Shown here: positions 10,987-20,977 of the stretch, one piece after another
How positions within the stretch are numbered: the stretch's first letter is position 1
How the letters are laid out: every line of letters starts with the position of its first letter
Assembly (NCBI GenBank): GCA_030144725.1
Contig: JASKMD010000012.1
Location: 4,051,848-4,115,847, forward strand
Length of the DNA stretch: 64,000 nt
Origin: Haematococcus lacustris
Lineage: Eukaryota > Chlorophyta > Chlorophyceae > Chlamydomonadales > Haematococcaceae
Direction of reading: 5' to 3'
Notes under the pieces: model-generated
Database searches by the model: none
Seen by the model: only the letters and a program-made list of their open reading frames with translations
Told to the model about the DNA's origin: nothing
Position numbers and translations under genes: made by a program

Positions 10987-13900
10987 ATGGGCACTGCAGG
11001 ATGGACCGCAGAGATGCGCCAGCTTCTCGACAAGCTTCCTCCTGGGATACGGGCAGAGGTGCAACAGCTTCCCGCACATGTCGTTAAAGACCTGCTGCCG
11101 AAGCTGGTGCAAAGTGCTGAGCTGGACATCAGGCCCTTGACACACACTGATATCGAGCAGATTCACGTGAGGTGCTGCTGCTCTGGGTGTGTGCCGGGCA
11201 GCTGGGTCAACAACTGCAGTGCAGTGCAATCCTGATCTTGCACTAGTCCCCATTGTGCAGGCTCGAACTGCAGAATCCAGCCAGTTTGGCTTCTTGTCCA
11301 ATGACTTGGATCTAAGCTGGGACCAGCTGAGTGGGCCTAAGTGGGTCAAGTGGCATGGCATGCAGCATGCAGCACTGGCCTCAGGCTCGCCCTACAGAGT
11401 CAGGCGCCAGTGTCGCTTAGTAATGCTGCTGCAGCCCCCTTGTCCCTCACTAGGGCCTCCATTTGAGCCGGACCAGTAGTGGCCACTAGCAGCCACTAGC
11501 GGGAATACTAGGGACCACTAGTGGCCCGACTCAAATGGTGTTACTGGGCTGTCTGGAGTATACCCAGTGCACATGGACATGGTGCATGAGTGCCTACCAC
11601 CTACATCATTGCCTGACCCCTGAGGGCTACTGTGTAGAGTTGGCATGACAAAACATGCGCTAGTCTGCAGCCACCAGCCCAGCCATGTGCAATTGCACCA
11701 GTTACACACTCAGTAGCTACCCCAGAATACAACCTAAGTAGCTGACTCAACCTTATCCTCACTCTTATCCAAACACTGGGATCAGCCCTACTGATCCCCT
11801 ACAGAGGGTCGTACTGCCTGTCCCTCTGCTCAGGTCCCTGGCCCTGGGCGCTTTCCACAGCCGGGGCGCTACAGATGTGTGCGTGGCCTTCATTGTGGCC
11901 CATGTCGTCCCCGCACTTGAGCTTCAGGTTAGCCCTTCCCACCCTCCCGCGCCCAACCCTTCCCGCCCTCCCTCGCCCCGCCCCTCCCGCCCCTCCCGCC
12001 CCTCCCTCCCTCACCCACCCCTCCCTCCCTCCTTCCCTCCCTCGCCCCCTGCCATCCCATCCTCCCTGAGCAAAAAACAGCGCGCTTAAACCCACCCTGC
12101 TCCATGCCCAGCTCCATACCCTTGTGCCCGGCCCAACCCTGCCAAGGCCCACCTCTGCCCAGCAGCCTCTGCACCAAGTTGACTACCCAGGGGCGGCCTC
12201 CCAACCACCTTGCAACCACCTTCAACTGGGTTCTGGCCTGGACCCTGCTGCTGTCACCTCAGCCGCATCCCAGATTATCCCTGCTCATCACCCCCAGCAC
12301 CCCTCCGCTCCTGCTGCTGCATGCCCTCCATTGCTACTCTGCCTACTGCCGCCTAACACCTACCTGCTACCACCTACTGTCTACTACTACCTACTGCTGC
12401 CACCCTGCCCTCCACCACCCTGCTGATTTACCTGCGGCGTGCCTGATGTGTCATGCAACCCACAGCTAGAGCACCTTGCTCCTACACATATGACAAGGTG
12501 GGCGCAGCACCACCCTGAGTGTCTACCTGCGGCATGGTGGATGTGCCATGCAACATACAGCTATGCATACGACAAGCTGGACACAGCACCTGCGCTAGCG
12601 AGCGCAGCACCAGCACCTGTCCCTGCCTCCCTGCTGGTGGCTGTACAGGAGGCGCTGGGCGTAGCTGGGGCCCTCGAAGCCAACCCCGCAGCAGTGCCTG
12701 GTCAATCAGGAGCACTGGACACCCCACCAGCAGCAGCAGCAGCGGCTGCAGCAGCAGAGGGCGGCAGGGTGGCAGTCCAAGGTCTGGACAGGGAGGCCAT
12801 GGCTCCTTCCATGGAGGTTATCAGCAGCCAGTTGGATGACTTGCTCAGCACCCCATCATCTCTTCCTGCCCATAGCCAAGACTGGCCATGGATGGACAGC
12901 GCTAGCACCAGCACCAGCCCTGACGTGAGCTCCAATGGCAACAGCCCAAGTGCTAGCACCTCCAGCCTTGGCCTCAGCAGTGGCAACCCAGACAGCAGCA
13001 GCGGCAGCAGCAGCAGCTCCTTGACCACACACTCAGCCAGAACGAGTGATAGTCACGTGGCGACGGACAGCCAGGCAGGAGCAGTTCCACAGAGTGAGGA
13101 GAGTGAGGCGGGTGGGCAGCATGATCAGGGTGATGGTGGGCACGGCAGCCAGTCTGCCTTGCCAGCCCACATCCGTGGAGGCGGACAGAGTGACGGGTCA
13201 GACCTCACCACTGCGGCTGCTGGCCATGAAATGCTGCTCCAGGGGTTAAAGCCCATGGACCAGGTGCGGCCGCCCACACTCCCTATCTCCCCTAGTAGCT
13301 GCAGGGGTAGCTGGGCTGTGTTGAGAGCATGCACCATGCATTTTGCAGTCCCATGCCATCAGTGCTGCCAGACTGGTGTGAGGTGTGAGTTATGAGGTTC
13401 ATGCAAACCTCACCACCACTTGCGTTTTGGGCAGTCTGCTGCAGTGTATCTGATCCCCCCTGCTCCTCCTTCTTGTCAAACTCTTCTGGCGGCGCAGGAA
13501 AGATAGGCATGCCCCCTGCCTTGCTCTGCCTCGCTTGCCCTGGCTAAGCACTGGCATTGCTGCAAGACCCACCCACTGATTACCCAGGTATTGGGCTGCC
13601 AGCTGTGGCTGTCCCTCTCCACTGTGCTGCCACCCAGCCCTGGCTGCTGCCCGCTGTTCTGTTTCCTGCAGGTCATGGCTGTACCTTTCCTAGGTGTGGA
13701 CTTTGAGTTCAGGCGCCAGGGGCTGGGCAAGCAGCTCATGGACGTTGCCCGGGAAGTGGCTCAGCAGGCAAAGTAAGCATTGGAATGTGAGAGAGGTTGG
13801 GAGTGGCACCCTATCACATTTGACACAGCGTCATGGTTACACTCATGCTTGTCACACACATGCAGGTTGGACCTGCATGCTGTTGCAAGCCCTCACATGT

Positions 13901-14485
13901 GCTAGACACAAGTGGTCTGCCGCAGGCAGTCTGCTCATTGGTGCAGCAAGACAGGGCCAAGGTCAGCTGCAGCCTGTCCTGGTCCTTGAGCCCCCTGCCT
14001 GTGCTATAGCCACAACACCCTGCTCCTGCCCACCCTGGCCACCCCTGTGCATCCCTGCCCCTGCTCACCCCTGCCCACGCATGTCCACCACCACCCATCG
14101 CCCTCTGCCTCCCTGCAATGCCCTAACCCCACTCTTTGTGGCAGCAGCCACCCAAGTGGCCCCTGCCACCCTCACCCGCCGCAGCTCAGCCAATACGAAG
14201 CCGACAGCTACTGGCCATGCTGCAGCCTCACATGCTGGTAGCGGCTGCCTGCTTTTGAGGTTGCTGCCTTACACGCGCTGCTGCCCTGGCCCACACCCCG
14301 TCAGGGTCAAGCTGCTGTGCCTCACCATCGCGGAGCACAACCAGGCCGCGCAGGCCTTCTACTCCCAGTATGGCTTCAAAGAGCAGCAGCTGGTGGCGCG
14401 GGGAGACAGTACTCGCCATGTGCTGTACACTATGAAACCAGGGAGTGGAGACAGCAGCAAGGCACAAGGGCAGGTGAGGGGCTAG
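10987..14485 (+). CDS. GNAT-family N-acetyltransferase with long Ser/Ala-rich insert
   Basis: Exons I can support: 10987-11166 (MGTAGWTAEMRQLLDKLPPG...), 11261 to ~11400, 11834-11927 (GATDVCVAFIVAHVVPALE), ~12555-13263 (Ser/Ala/Gly-rich linker), 13672-13772 and 14305-14485. The last two carry the GNAT core: motif A FRRQGLGKQLM (the Q-x-x-G-x-G/A acetyl-CoA pyrophosphate loop) and motif B HNQAAQAFYSQYGF. The phases of the last two exons match. The acyl acceptor cannot be told from sequence. Exon 2's donor and the linker's acceptor are uncertain. An F1 3'-end element lies in the intron after exon 2, antisense to the gene. Confidence 0.75.
11432..11670 (-). mobile_element. F1 element 3'-end copy a (intron of GNAT gene)
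   Basis: Only the conserved 3' block of the F1 Fanzor-like element is present. The 3' terminus is at 11432 and the copy stops near 11670, before any nuclease codons. It contains 24-nt inverted arms at 11459-11482 and 11515-11538, and two palindromes, AGTGGCCACT and CCACTAGTGG. Confidence 0.85.
12425..12600 (+). repeat. Diverged ~100-bp tandem duplication inside GNAT gene
   Basis: Two related blocks begin CCTGCGGC at ~12431 and ~12530; each runs through TCATGCAACC/GCCATGCAAC and a TAYGACAAG motif. The second block leads into the Ser-rich exon, so the duplication may have copied an exon start. Confidence 0.5.
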
Positions 14486-14788
14486 GTGGGCTGGGCTAGG
14501 CTGGGCTGGGCTGGGCTAGGGGTAAGGGTCAAACGGAGGGGGAACAAGGCAGGGGTTGGGCAGGGTGAGATGGTGGAGGGTGTGCAGGCAGCTGAGGTCA
14601 TATGAGGGGCCCTTCACTCTCCCTCGTTGCCACAGCTCCTGCTCCTACTCTCAACAACCCCTCCCTTACCCACCAAAGCTTACTTCCCGGCCTTCCTTAA
14701 CAACCCTTCCTAGGAGGAGTGTGCGGCACGACTGCCTTGAATGGATCAGTCTGCATGCAATGTAGCTAAGCTCGGTAGCTTTCTTTTA

Positions 14789-14902
14789 TCTTGCTGATGG
14801 TGTAGTGCCACCGACCTATGCAGGGGCAGACACCGTCTAAGAAGATCTTGCTGATGGTGTAGTGCCACCGACCTATGCAGGGGCAGACACCGTCTAAGAA
14901 GG
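14789..14902 (+). repeat. 57-bp perfect tandem duplication
   Basis: Units 14789-14845 and 14846-14902 appear identical. On the minus strand each encodes DGVCPCIGRWHYTISKI in an open frame; on the plus strand the second unit supplies the ATG of a small basic ORF. Confidence 0.9.
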
Positions 14903-15186
14903 GCGGGAAGCGCAATGGCGGCGGCAAGCCGGTCACTGGAGCGAAGCGCGGGCACAACAATGGCAAGGGGTTCGGCGTCAAGGCCTGCTTGAATGTTGCT
15001 CAGCGCTCGTGTCCCGGGCTGAAACCGGGGCAGCCGGCGGGATTGGGGCCGCGTCTTCCGGGCTGCAAAACGCAGGCTGCCAGGCCGGTCATCGCTGCCG
15101 CAATGGCGCAACCTGTTCTCGGCCGTGTGGCATGGAACACTAGGCATCCAAGTGCCGCATGGCCACGAAAGCTTGTGCTGTTGTAG
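14875..15186 (+). CDS. Small basic ORF of unknown function
   Basis: A 103-codon frame starting MQGQTPSKKGGKRNGGGKP, Lys/Gly-rich at the start. It begins in the second unit of the 57-bp duplication and lies between the convergent 3' ends of the GNAT and CNX1G genes. No family recognised; coding status is doubtful. Confidence 0.2.
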   Translation: MQGQTPSKKGGKRNGGGKPVTGAKRGHNNGKGFGVKACLNVAQRSCPGLKPGQPAGLGPRLPGCKTQAARPVIAAAMAQPVLGRVAWNTRHPSAAWPRKLVLL

Positions 15187-15333
15187 CGTGCCCGATTCTA
15201 GAAAGAGACCAGGAAGAATAAGCGCGCTTACTTCTACGATTTGGAAAATGGAATTTGAAAAGAAAGTGGCGCTTGCTCGAGCCGCTAAATCGATTGTCGC
15301 TGCCCACTTGGTTTTGAAGCGTTACAAACGGAG

Positions 15334-18300
15334 CTATACAAGCTTGGCAGCGCGCTTGTCCGCAGGTGGCCTGAACGCATCCACCACCCCTTTCACGGTC
15401 TCAATGTAGGGCCCCTCCGCCAGCTGAATGCAGTACGGGATGGACTTGAACACCTGGGGGGACAAGCAGTGTAGACCACCTGCCAGCACTACCTCATGCA
15501 TTGGCGCAAAGACAATACCTGTAGGTCTACGAGCAGGTCGGCTAGCGGGCAGAATGAGCGCTAGCACCAGCATCACAACGGGTAGGATTGCCGGACACAA
15601 GCCAGACCGGCGTCGCTGCCACGCGGCGACAGCGGCGGCGGGCAGGTGATTGGCAGTCGCGGTGTGTCGCGGGGCTGCCGCGGCTTACCCCCGGGGGCAC
15701 CTACCTCGTCAAATGTCTCGCGTATCGACTTCGGCTTGCCCGGCAGGTTGATGACGAGCGCCTTGCCGCGGATGCCGGCTGTTTGGCGCGACAAGACGGC
15801 CGTGGGCACGTAACGCAGGCTAATGGCGCGCATCTGCTCCCCGTACCTGTGCGTATCGACGAAGAAGCTGGTGTCGGCGACGGGACAGTGGTGGCTAAAC
15901 AGGCTGACAGGCTGGGCAGGCCGGGCAGGTGCCATGGCGGCCTATGGGTGGAGTGCGCTCGACCTGGAAGTCCGTGTCCTTCCTGGCGGTGCATGTGCTT
16001 CGCCACATACAGGCGGATGCCATGTAGTGATACCGGATTTGATGATGATGACGAGGATGATGATGAGGATGTGATGATGATGACGAGGATGATGATGAGG
16101 ATGACGAGGATGATATGTGTGATCAGCCATGGAGGTGCCCATCAAAGCATCCTTGTCAGCATGAAGACTAAACCCCTCCAATGCAGCAGCACAGCTGCCA
16201 TCAGGGTTTTCCGCTGAAGCAGCAGCGGCATGCAACACGACACGCACAGTGCGGCTGCAACACTCCCAGCAGCAACACATCATGGGCAGTGGTGCCAGGC
16301 CCTACTATTGACCCAGCAGCCAAATGTGTCCCCACACGAGCAGCACGCAGTGTGTATGTTGTGTGCTGTGGCCAACGCAAAGGTGTCCCAATCCAGTCTG
16401 GGGCAAGGGGTACCCGGAACATGCGCACGAGAAACATATCACTGCATGCTCCCCATGTGCCTGCCACCCACAACACAACAGACCTGCGGGGCAGCATATG
16501 ACCGCAGCAGTCGTTCACAAGGGACACCCGCCTACCTGCGCTTGCGCGTAAATGCTACCACTGTTCATGACAGCTCCCTGATGCAGGCCTAGGCAATGCC
16601 AGGGCCCAGGCTGTGCCCTGCTGCTCCGTGTTGTTACAAGGCTGGTCAAGCGTGCGTCGTTCTTTGCACGTGACAATGGTTGCTTTACATGCTGGTAGGA
16701 AGATAACACGTGATGTGGCGGGGCTGACGTGATGTGGCGGGGTAATGAATCACACATAGTCTTTTACAAAGCGACAATCACACGACAGCTCATATAGCGT
16801 TATGGCTAAGAAGAAGCAGAAGGGCAGCGGCAAGGAGAAGAAGGGTCCGCCAAAGAAACCGAAAGGTTCGCGTCCCTAGCCGACTGTGAGTTACGCGCTG
16901 TGTAATAACCCGTCGCTCCTGTTTGCAGCGTCTCGTTCCCCTCAAGGGAAACAACGACAGGAGCGCCGGGATGGCTGGGACACGCACAGACGTCAGGTGA
17001 CAGGCCACGCCCGTCTTGTGTGTCCTGGCAATGTTTGTGTTCCCACATCTTGTCTTGGCCTCTCAAAGTGGCCTGTCAAAATGTCATTTGTGCTTGTCCG
17101 CGGGTTATCAAGGTCCCGGAGGGCGCTGTGCTGCGCGGGTGCAAGAAGACAAGGCGCAAGCTACGGGAGCACCTCCGGCTGCGGGCTGAGGTGCATTCCC
17201 AGCTCCGCGTCATCGCGTCGCTTTTTGTTCTGCGGATCTTACCCCACCCCGGGCTTCCCCAGAGCCACTCAGCCTCCAGCCGTGCAGCCCCCCCAAGCAC
17301 CAGATGCACCCCCCTTATCCCCACTACCCCCTCGTGCCCCTGCCCAGCCTGCCCCTGCCCAGCCTGCCCCAGCCCAGCCTGCCAGCATGGAGTGGGACTG
17401 TGACTCTGACTCCGAGTCGGACTGTGACTCTGAGCCAGAGCCACAGTCTGACTCGGAGTCAGAGTCAGAGCCTGAGCCAGTCACGCAACCCCCCCAATGC
17501 GCTGCAGCGCCCGTCTGGCAGCCCTTGCACCAGCAGCACCCACTGGCCCTCCTTTGCCCCTTGACTGCGATGCCCCTTGACTGTGAGTGATGCTGAGGCA
17601 GCTCAAGGAATTCAGCAAGTTCTATGCCAACCCCAACTTCCTCACAGTCTACAACCAGCTGCAGCGGCGCCTTGTGCGCCCAAGACAGCGCCGCCACCCC
17701 ATGCTCATGCCCGTCTTTGAGGACCCCAGTAACCAGGCGCTGCTGGCCAAGCTGCAGGAGCTGGGCAACATCGATCTGAAGGGTGACACCAACACCATCG
17801 GAGCGCACTCAATGCAGCTGACGGTGGCCATGCAGCAGCACTACTCCGGGCTGCACATTGTGTTGCACAAGGGTTGCAGCAAGGAGCTGCTTTGTTTCAA
17901 CAAGGAGCTGCAGATTGCTGGGGTAGCGTGCTAGTCAATCAGGCCAATCAATCCTTGTTAAGGGGTTGTGTGGAGTATACCCAGTGCACATGGACATTCC
18001 TTGCCTGGCAGGCTGAGAGGCGTAACTTGCATGTAAAGTAGCACCTTGGACCATGGTGGGATAATCATCACTCCATGAATCTCTCGGGAAACTCAAGGTG
18101 CTAGAAAAGGCCACCTCCCGGCTCAATGCATATTGCGTGATGGCTAAGAAGAAACGGAAGGGCAGCGACAAGCACAAGAAGGGCTCGTCAAAGAAACTGA
18201 AAGGTTCGTGTCCCTAGCCGACTGTAAGTTACGCGCTGTGTGATAGCCCGTCGCTCCTGTTGGTTCCATTGCAGCGTCTCGTTCCCCTCAAGGCAAGCAA

Positions 18301-19603
18301 GGACAGGAGTGTCGGGATGGCTGGAACACGCGCACACGTCAGGTGAAAGGCCGCGCCCGCCTTGTGTGTCCCCGCACTGTTTGTGTCCCCGCATCGTGTC
18401 TTGGCCTCTCAAAGTGGCCTGTCAAACTGCTGATTGTGCTTGGCTGGAGGTCATCAAGGTCCCGGAGGGCGCCGTGCTGCGCGGCTGCAAGAAGACAAGG
18501 CGCAAGCTACGGGAGCACCTCCGGCTGCACCATTGCGTCGCTGTTTGTGTTGCGCATTTTCCTGACCTTCCTTGTGGGCTACCCCACCATTGAGCTGTCA
18601 TCAGCTTACATTAGCGTATGTTTTGTCATGGCAACTCTACACAATAGCCCTCAGGGGTCAGACAATAGTGTAGGTGGTAGGCGCACATGTACCATGTGCA
18701 CTGGGTTACTCCACACAGCTCAATTACACCACTTGAGTCGGGCGACTATTACCCACTAGTGGTGCCTAGTATTTCCGCTAGTGGCCACTAGTGGGCCCTG
18801 GTGGTCCGGCTTGAATGGAGGCCCTAGTGAGGGACAAGGGGGCTGTGCCCTGCTGCTGCTCTATGAGACTGAGACCCATGCTAGGAAACACCCACTCACC
18901 CACCCAGCCACCCTTTAGCTACCAACCTGAAAACCTTGCCATTCCACCCCAGCCCCAGGCCCCAGGCCCCACCTACCCTGGCATCATCCTGTCACACACT
19001 GCTTGAGTTGCCTCAGGTGTGACATCCCTTGGTGCTGGACCAGTACCACCAGTGGTGACCACCAAGCAGCAACCCTTATGGTCCACCTGCAGCAGCCAAA
19101 ACCACTAGTCACACGAGCCACATAACGGGCAAAATGAGCCAGGTGGCGACACACACTATGTAATGCCAGCATCCCAAAGTGTCTCATAATGCACCTGTTG
19201 TTACATATGATGTGTTTCAGCCAGGGATGTTTATCAACACAGAGCATGCTCTATTGCAGGCTAAGCTTGCCTCCTATGAGTCACGGCAGTGCCACCTCTG
19301 AACCTGGCCTACCAGGTCAATGATGGCTTGCTCAATCAGGGGCTGCTCATCTGGTACTAGCTGGTATTCTGCCCGCCACGGTGATGCGATGGCATCGTGG
19401 AAGAACTGCACGATAGCAGGCCCGCTGAGGTCCTCGTACACACCGGTGCTGGCGCGGTCACTAACTGTCAACACTCCAAGTACGGCTGAATCGCCAATGC
19501 TTTCAGGGCTTCCGCCTTGTAAAGGTAGCATCCGCCGATTCCTGACGGCCCTCCCTGAAGTTGGACACCCTGCCGCACCATCATTAACGGCCAAAACCAC
19601 CAT
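15334..19603 (-). CDS. CNX1G: Molybdopterin adenylyltransferase (MogA / CNX1 G-domain)
   Basis: Four exons join in phase on the minus strand: 19603-19304, 19086-18977, 15846-15705, 15453-15334, about 223 aa. It adenylylates molybdopterin before molybdate insertion in Moco synthesis. Visible family motifs: [40 protein letters not shown] with the TTGGTG nucleotide-binding loop, [37 protein letters not shown], and [16 protein letters not shown]. The layout follows bacterial MogA and the stand-alone CNX1G known from Chlamydomonas. Intron 2 is about 3.1 kb and packed with repeats. The ATG at 19603 leaves only 80 bp to the divergent SNF7 start. An internal Met at about residue 25 is an alternative start. 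Confidence 0.88.
16036..16112 (+). repeat. (GATGAY)n-type microsatellite in CNX1G intron 2
   Basis: Irregular GATGATGAC/GAGGAT units. The acidic translation (DDDEDDDED) is a by-product of the repeat. Confidence 0.85.
16628..16690 (+). repeat. 62-bp dispersed repeat, copy 2
   Basis: Same sequence and orientation as 5926-5987. Here it sits about 110 bp upstream of the Lys-rich gene fragment at 16802, inside CNX1G intron 2. Confidence 0.7.
16802..17262 (+). pseudogene. Lys-rich gene fragment, tandem copy 1
   Basis: It starts [20 protein letters not shown]; an in-frame TAG follows at 16877-16879 unless spliced. A downstream segment after a TTTGCAG acceptor reads [17 protein letters not shown] and a further one [20 protein letters not shown], then a hydrophobic start ASLFVLRI. 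The same ordered segments recur at 18139-18592, which argues for a duplicated gene rather than chance. I cannot name the family. It lies inside CNX1G intron 2 on the opposite strand. Confidence 0.4.
17280..18078 (+). mobile_element. Unclassified element (X), copy 1
   Basis: It contains a Pro-rich then Asp/Ser/Glu-repeat frame ([14 protein letters not shown], 17390-17480) and an ORF at 17590-17934 ([20 protein letters not shown]..., 114 codons, no family recognised). The end of this ORF and following ~90 bp (17867-17960), plus 18005-18078, recur at 23963-24053 and 24240-24311. A ~30-bp piece of the F1 3' block (17968-17998) lies between them. Confidence 0.45.
18139..18592 (+). pseudogene. Lys-rich gene fragment, tandem copy 2
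   Basis: A second copy of the 16802 segment: [20 protein letters not shown], an in-frame TAG, then [15 protein letters not shown] and [20 protein letters not shown] segments. Relative to copy 1 it lacks about 30 bp after REHLRL, and its hydrophobic run is longer ([18 protein letters not shown]). It is cut by the F1 copy b boundary near 18592. Confidence 0.4.
18592..18845 (+). mobile_element. F1 element 3'-end copy b (intron of CNX1G)
   Basis: The conserved 3' block of F1 in sense + orientation, with the 3' terminus at 18845. The stem arms are diverged but still pair: several changes convert Watson-Crick pairs to G-U in the sense strand. It is antisense to CNX1G. Confidence 0.85.
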
Positions 19604-19683
19604 GGCTTCCTGGTGCCTGCCTCGTGGGCTACGTATACGACGCTTCCGTGCACTAGTGCCGACCTTCGCAGCGAACAGCGGTC
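19604..19683. promoter_or_regulatory. 80-bp bidirectional CNX1G/SNF7 promoter
   Basis: The likely ATGs of CNX1G (minus, 19603) and SNF7 copy A (plus, 19684) are only 80 bp apart, so both promoters and 5' UTRs must share or overlap in this interval and the neighbouring coding sequence. About 100 bp including most of this interval is retained upstream of SNF7 copy B (from ~22880). No TATA box stands out. Confidence 0.55.
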
Positions 19684-20561
19684 ATGTTTAAGAAGCTTTT
19701 CGGTGCCAAAGACTCTCAGCCCCCCTCGCAGCCCAGCTCCTCATCAGCGAACAAGACTATCAACACTATTCAGCAGCTGACTGAGCATGAGGAGCTGCTG
19801 GAACGCAAGAAAATCCTGCTCGAAAAGCGGGCAGAGGCAGAACTCCAGAGGGCTCGCGAGTTCACGCAGCAAAAGAAGAAGCCGCAAGCTCTGCAGGTGT
19901 GCGAGCCTGGGAGAGACATCCATCAGAAAACCCTCGTGATGCTCAGGAGCAGATGTTGATCATCATTGGCTCAGCGGAAGGGCGTAGAGCTACATTTGGC
20001 ACATGTGTGTGACTGCGAGCCTTACTGGGCGTTGCCCATGTCGCACTGCTGTTGCCTGTGCAGTGTCTCAAAAAGAAGAAGCTGATTGAGAATGAGATAG
20101 CCAACATGGACAACATGATCATGCGTGTCATTGAGCAGCGCAGCATGCTGGAGAATCAGCGCACCACTGTGGAGGTGGTCAGCACCATGCACCAGGGCAC
20201 ACAGGCCATGAAGGACAACATGAAGGCCATGAAGATTGACAAGGTGGACAAGGTCCTGGATGAAATCAACGAGACAGCTGACCAGATGCGCCAAATCAAT
20301 GACGTGTTTGCCAACCCCATTGGTTCCGCCGTGGACCTGGATGAGGATGAGCTCAATGCTGAGCTGGCTGAGCTTGAGGAGACACAGCTGGACACTGAGC
20401 TGCTGCAGCCAGCGCCAGTGCCCACCACTCGGGTACCAGCAGCAGCAGCATCGACAGCGGCTACTGCAAAGATGCCCACGGTGCCAGCACGCAAGGCAGC
20501 GCCAGCGAAGACACAGGAAGAGTTGGAGCTGGAGCAGTTGCAGGCAGAAATGGCATTGTAA
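19684..20561 (+). CDS. SNF7: SNF7/VPS32 (CHMP4-type) ESCRT-III subunit, copy A
   Basis: Two exons, 19684-19896 and 20064-20561, joined in phase 0, give 236 aa, normal for the family. ESCRT-III SNF7 polymerises on endosomal and other membranes to drive budding and scission. Visible: MFKKLFGAKDS start, the basic helix 1 hairpin region (EHEELLERKKILLEKRAEAE), KKKLIENEIANMDN and MDNMIMRVIEQR in helices 2-3, DEINETADQMRQINDVF, and the acidic C-terminal region ending ELEQLQAEMAL. The start is fixed by conservation with copy B. The intron is 167 bp. Near-identical to the gene at 22987. Confidence 0.93.
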
Positions 20562-20825
20562 GGTCATGGTCCTGTCAAGGTGCTGCACCAGGAATGTGAG
20601 TGAGCAGCGCGCCCATGTGCTGATACTGATTAGGGCCCCGGAGCTCAGCTATGGCAGATGCTAGGGCATCAGGCCGCGGGGTCCAGTGCCTCAGGTCACC
20701 AGCACGGAGCTGCTCCTACTGGTGAGGCAACAAGTTAAAACACGACTGATAGCCAGGTTTTGCTGCCAATTGGGAAGGAAGTTAGCTAGGCGCTGATGTA
20801 TGCTGCAAGCAGAAATGGCATGTTC

Positions 20826-20977
20826 CATGCGCACTGGGTTACTCCACACAGCCCATTAACACCACTTGAGTCGGGCGACAATTGCCCACTAGTGGTCCCT
20901 AGTATTTCCGCTAGTGGCCACTAGTGGGCCCTGGTGGTCCGGCTCAAATGGAGGCCCTAGTGAGGGACAAGGGGGCT
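20826..20977 (+). mobile_element. F1 element 3'-end copy c
   Basis: About 150 bp of the F1 3' block ending GGGACAAGGGGGCTG at 20977, truncated at its 5' side within the block. The hairpin region is retained. Confidence 0.85.
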
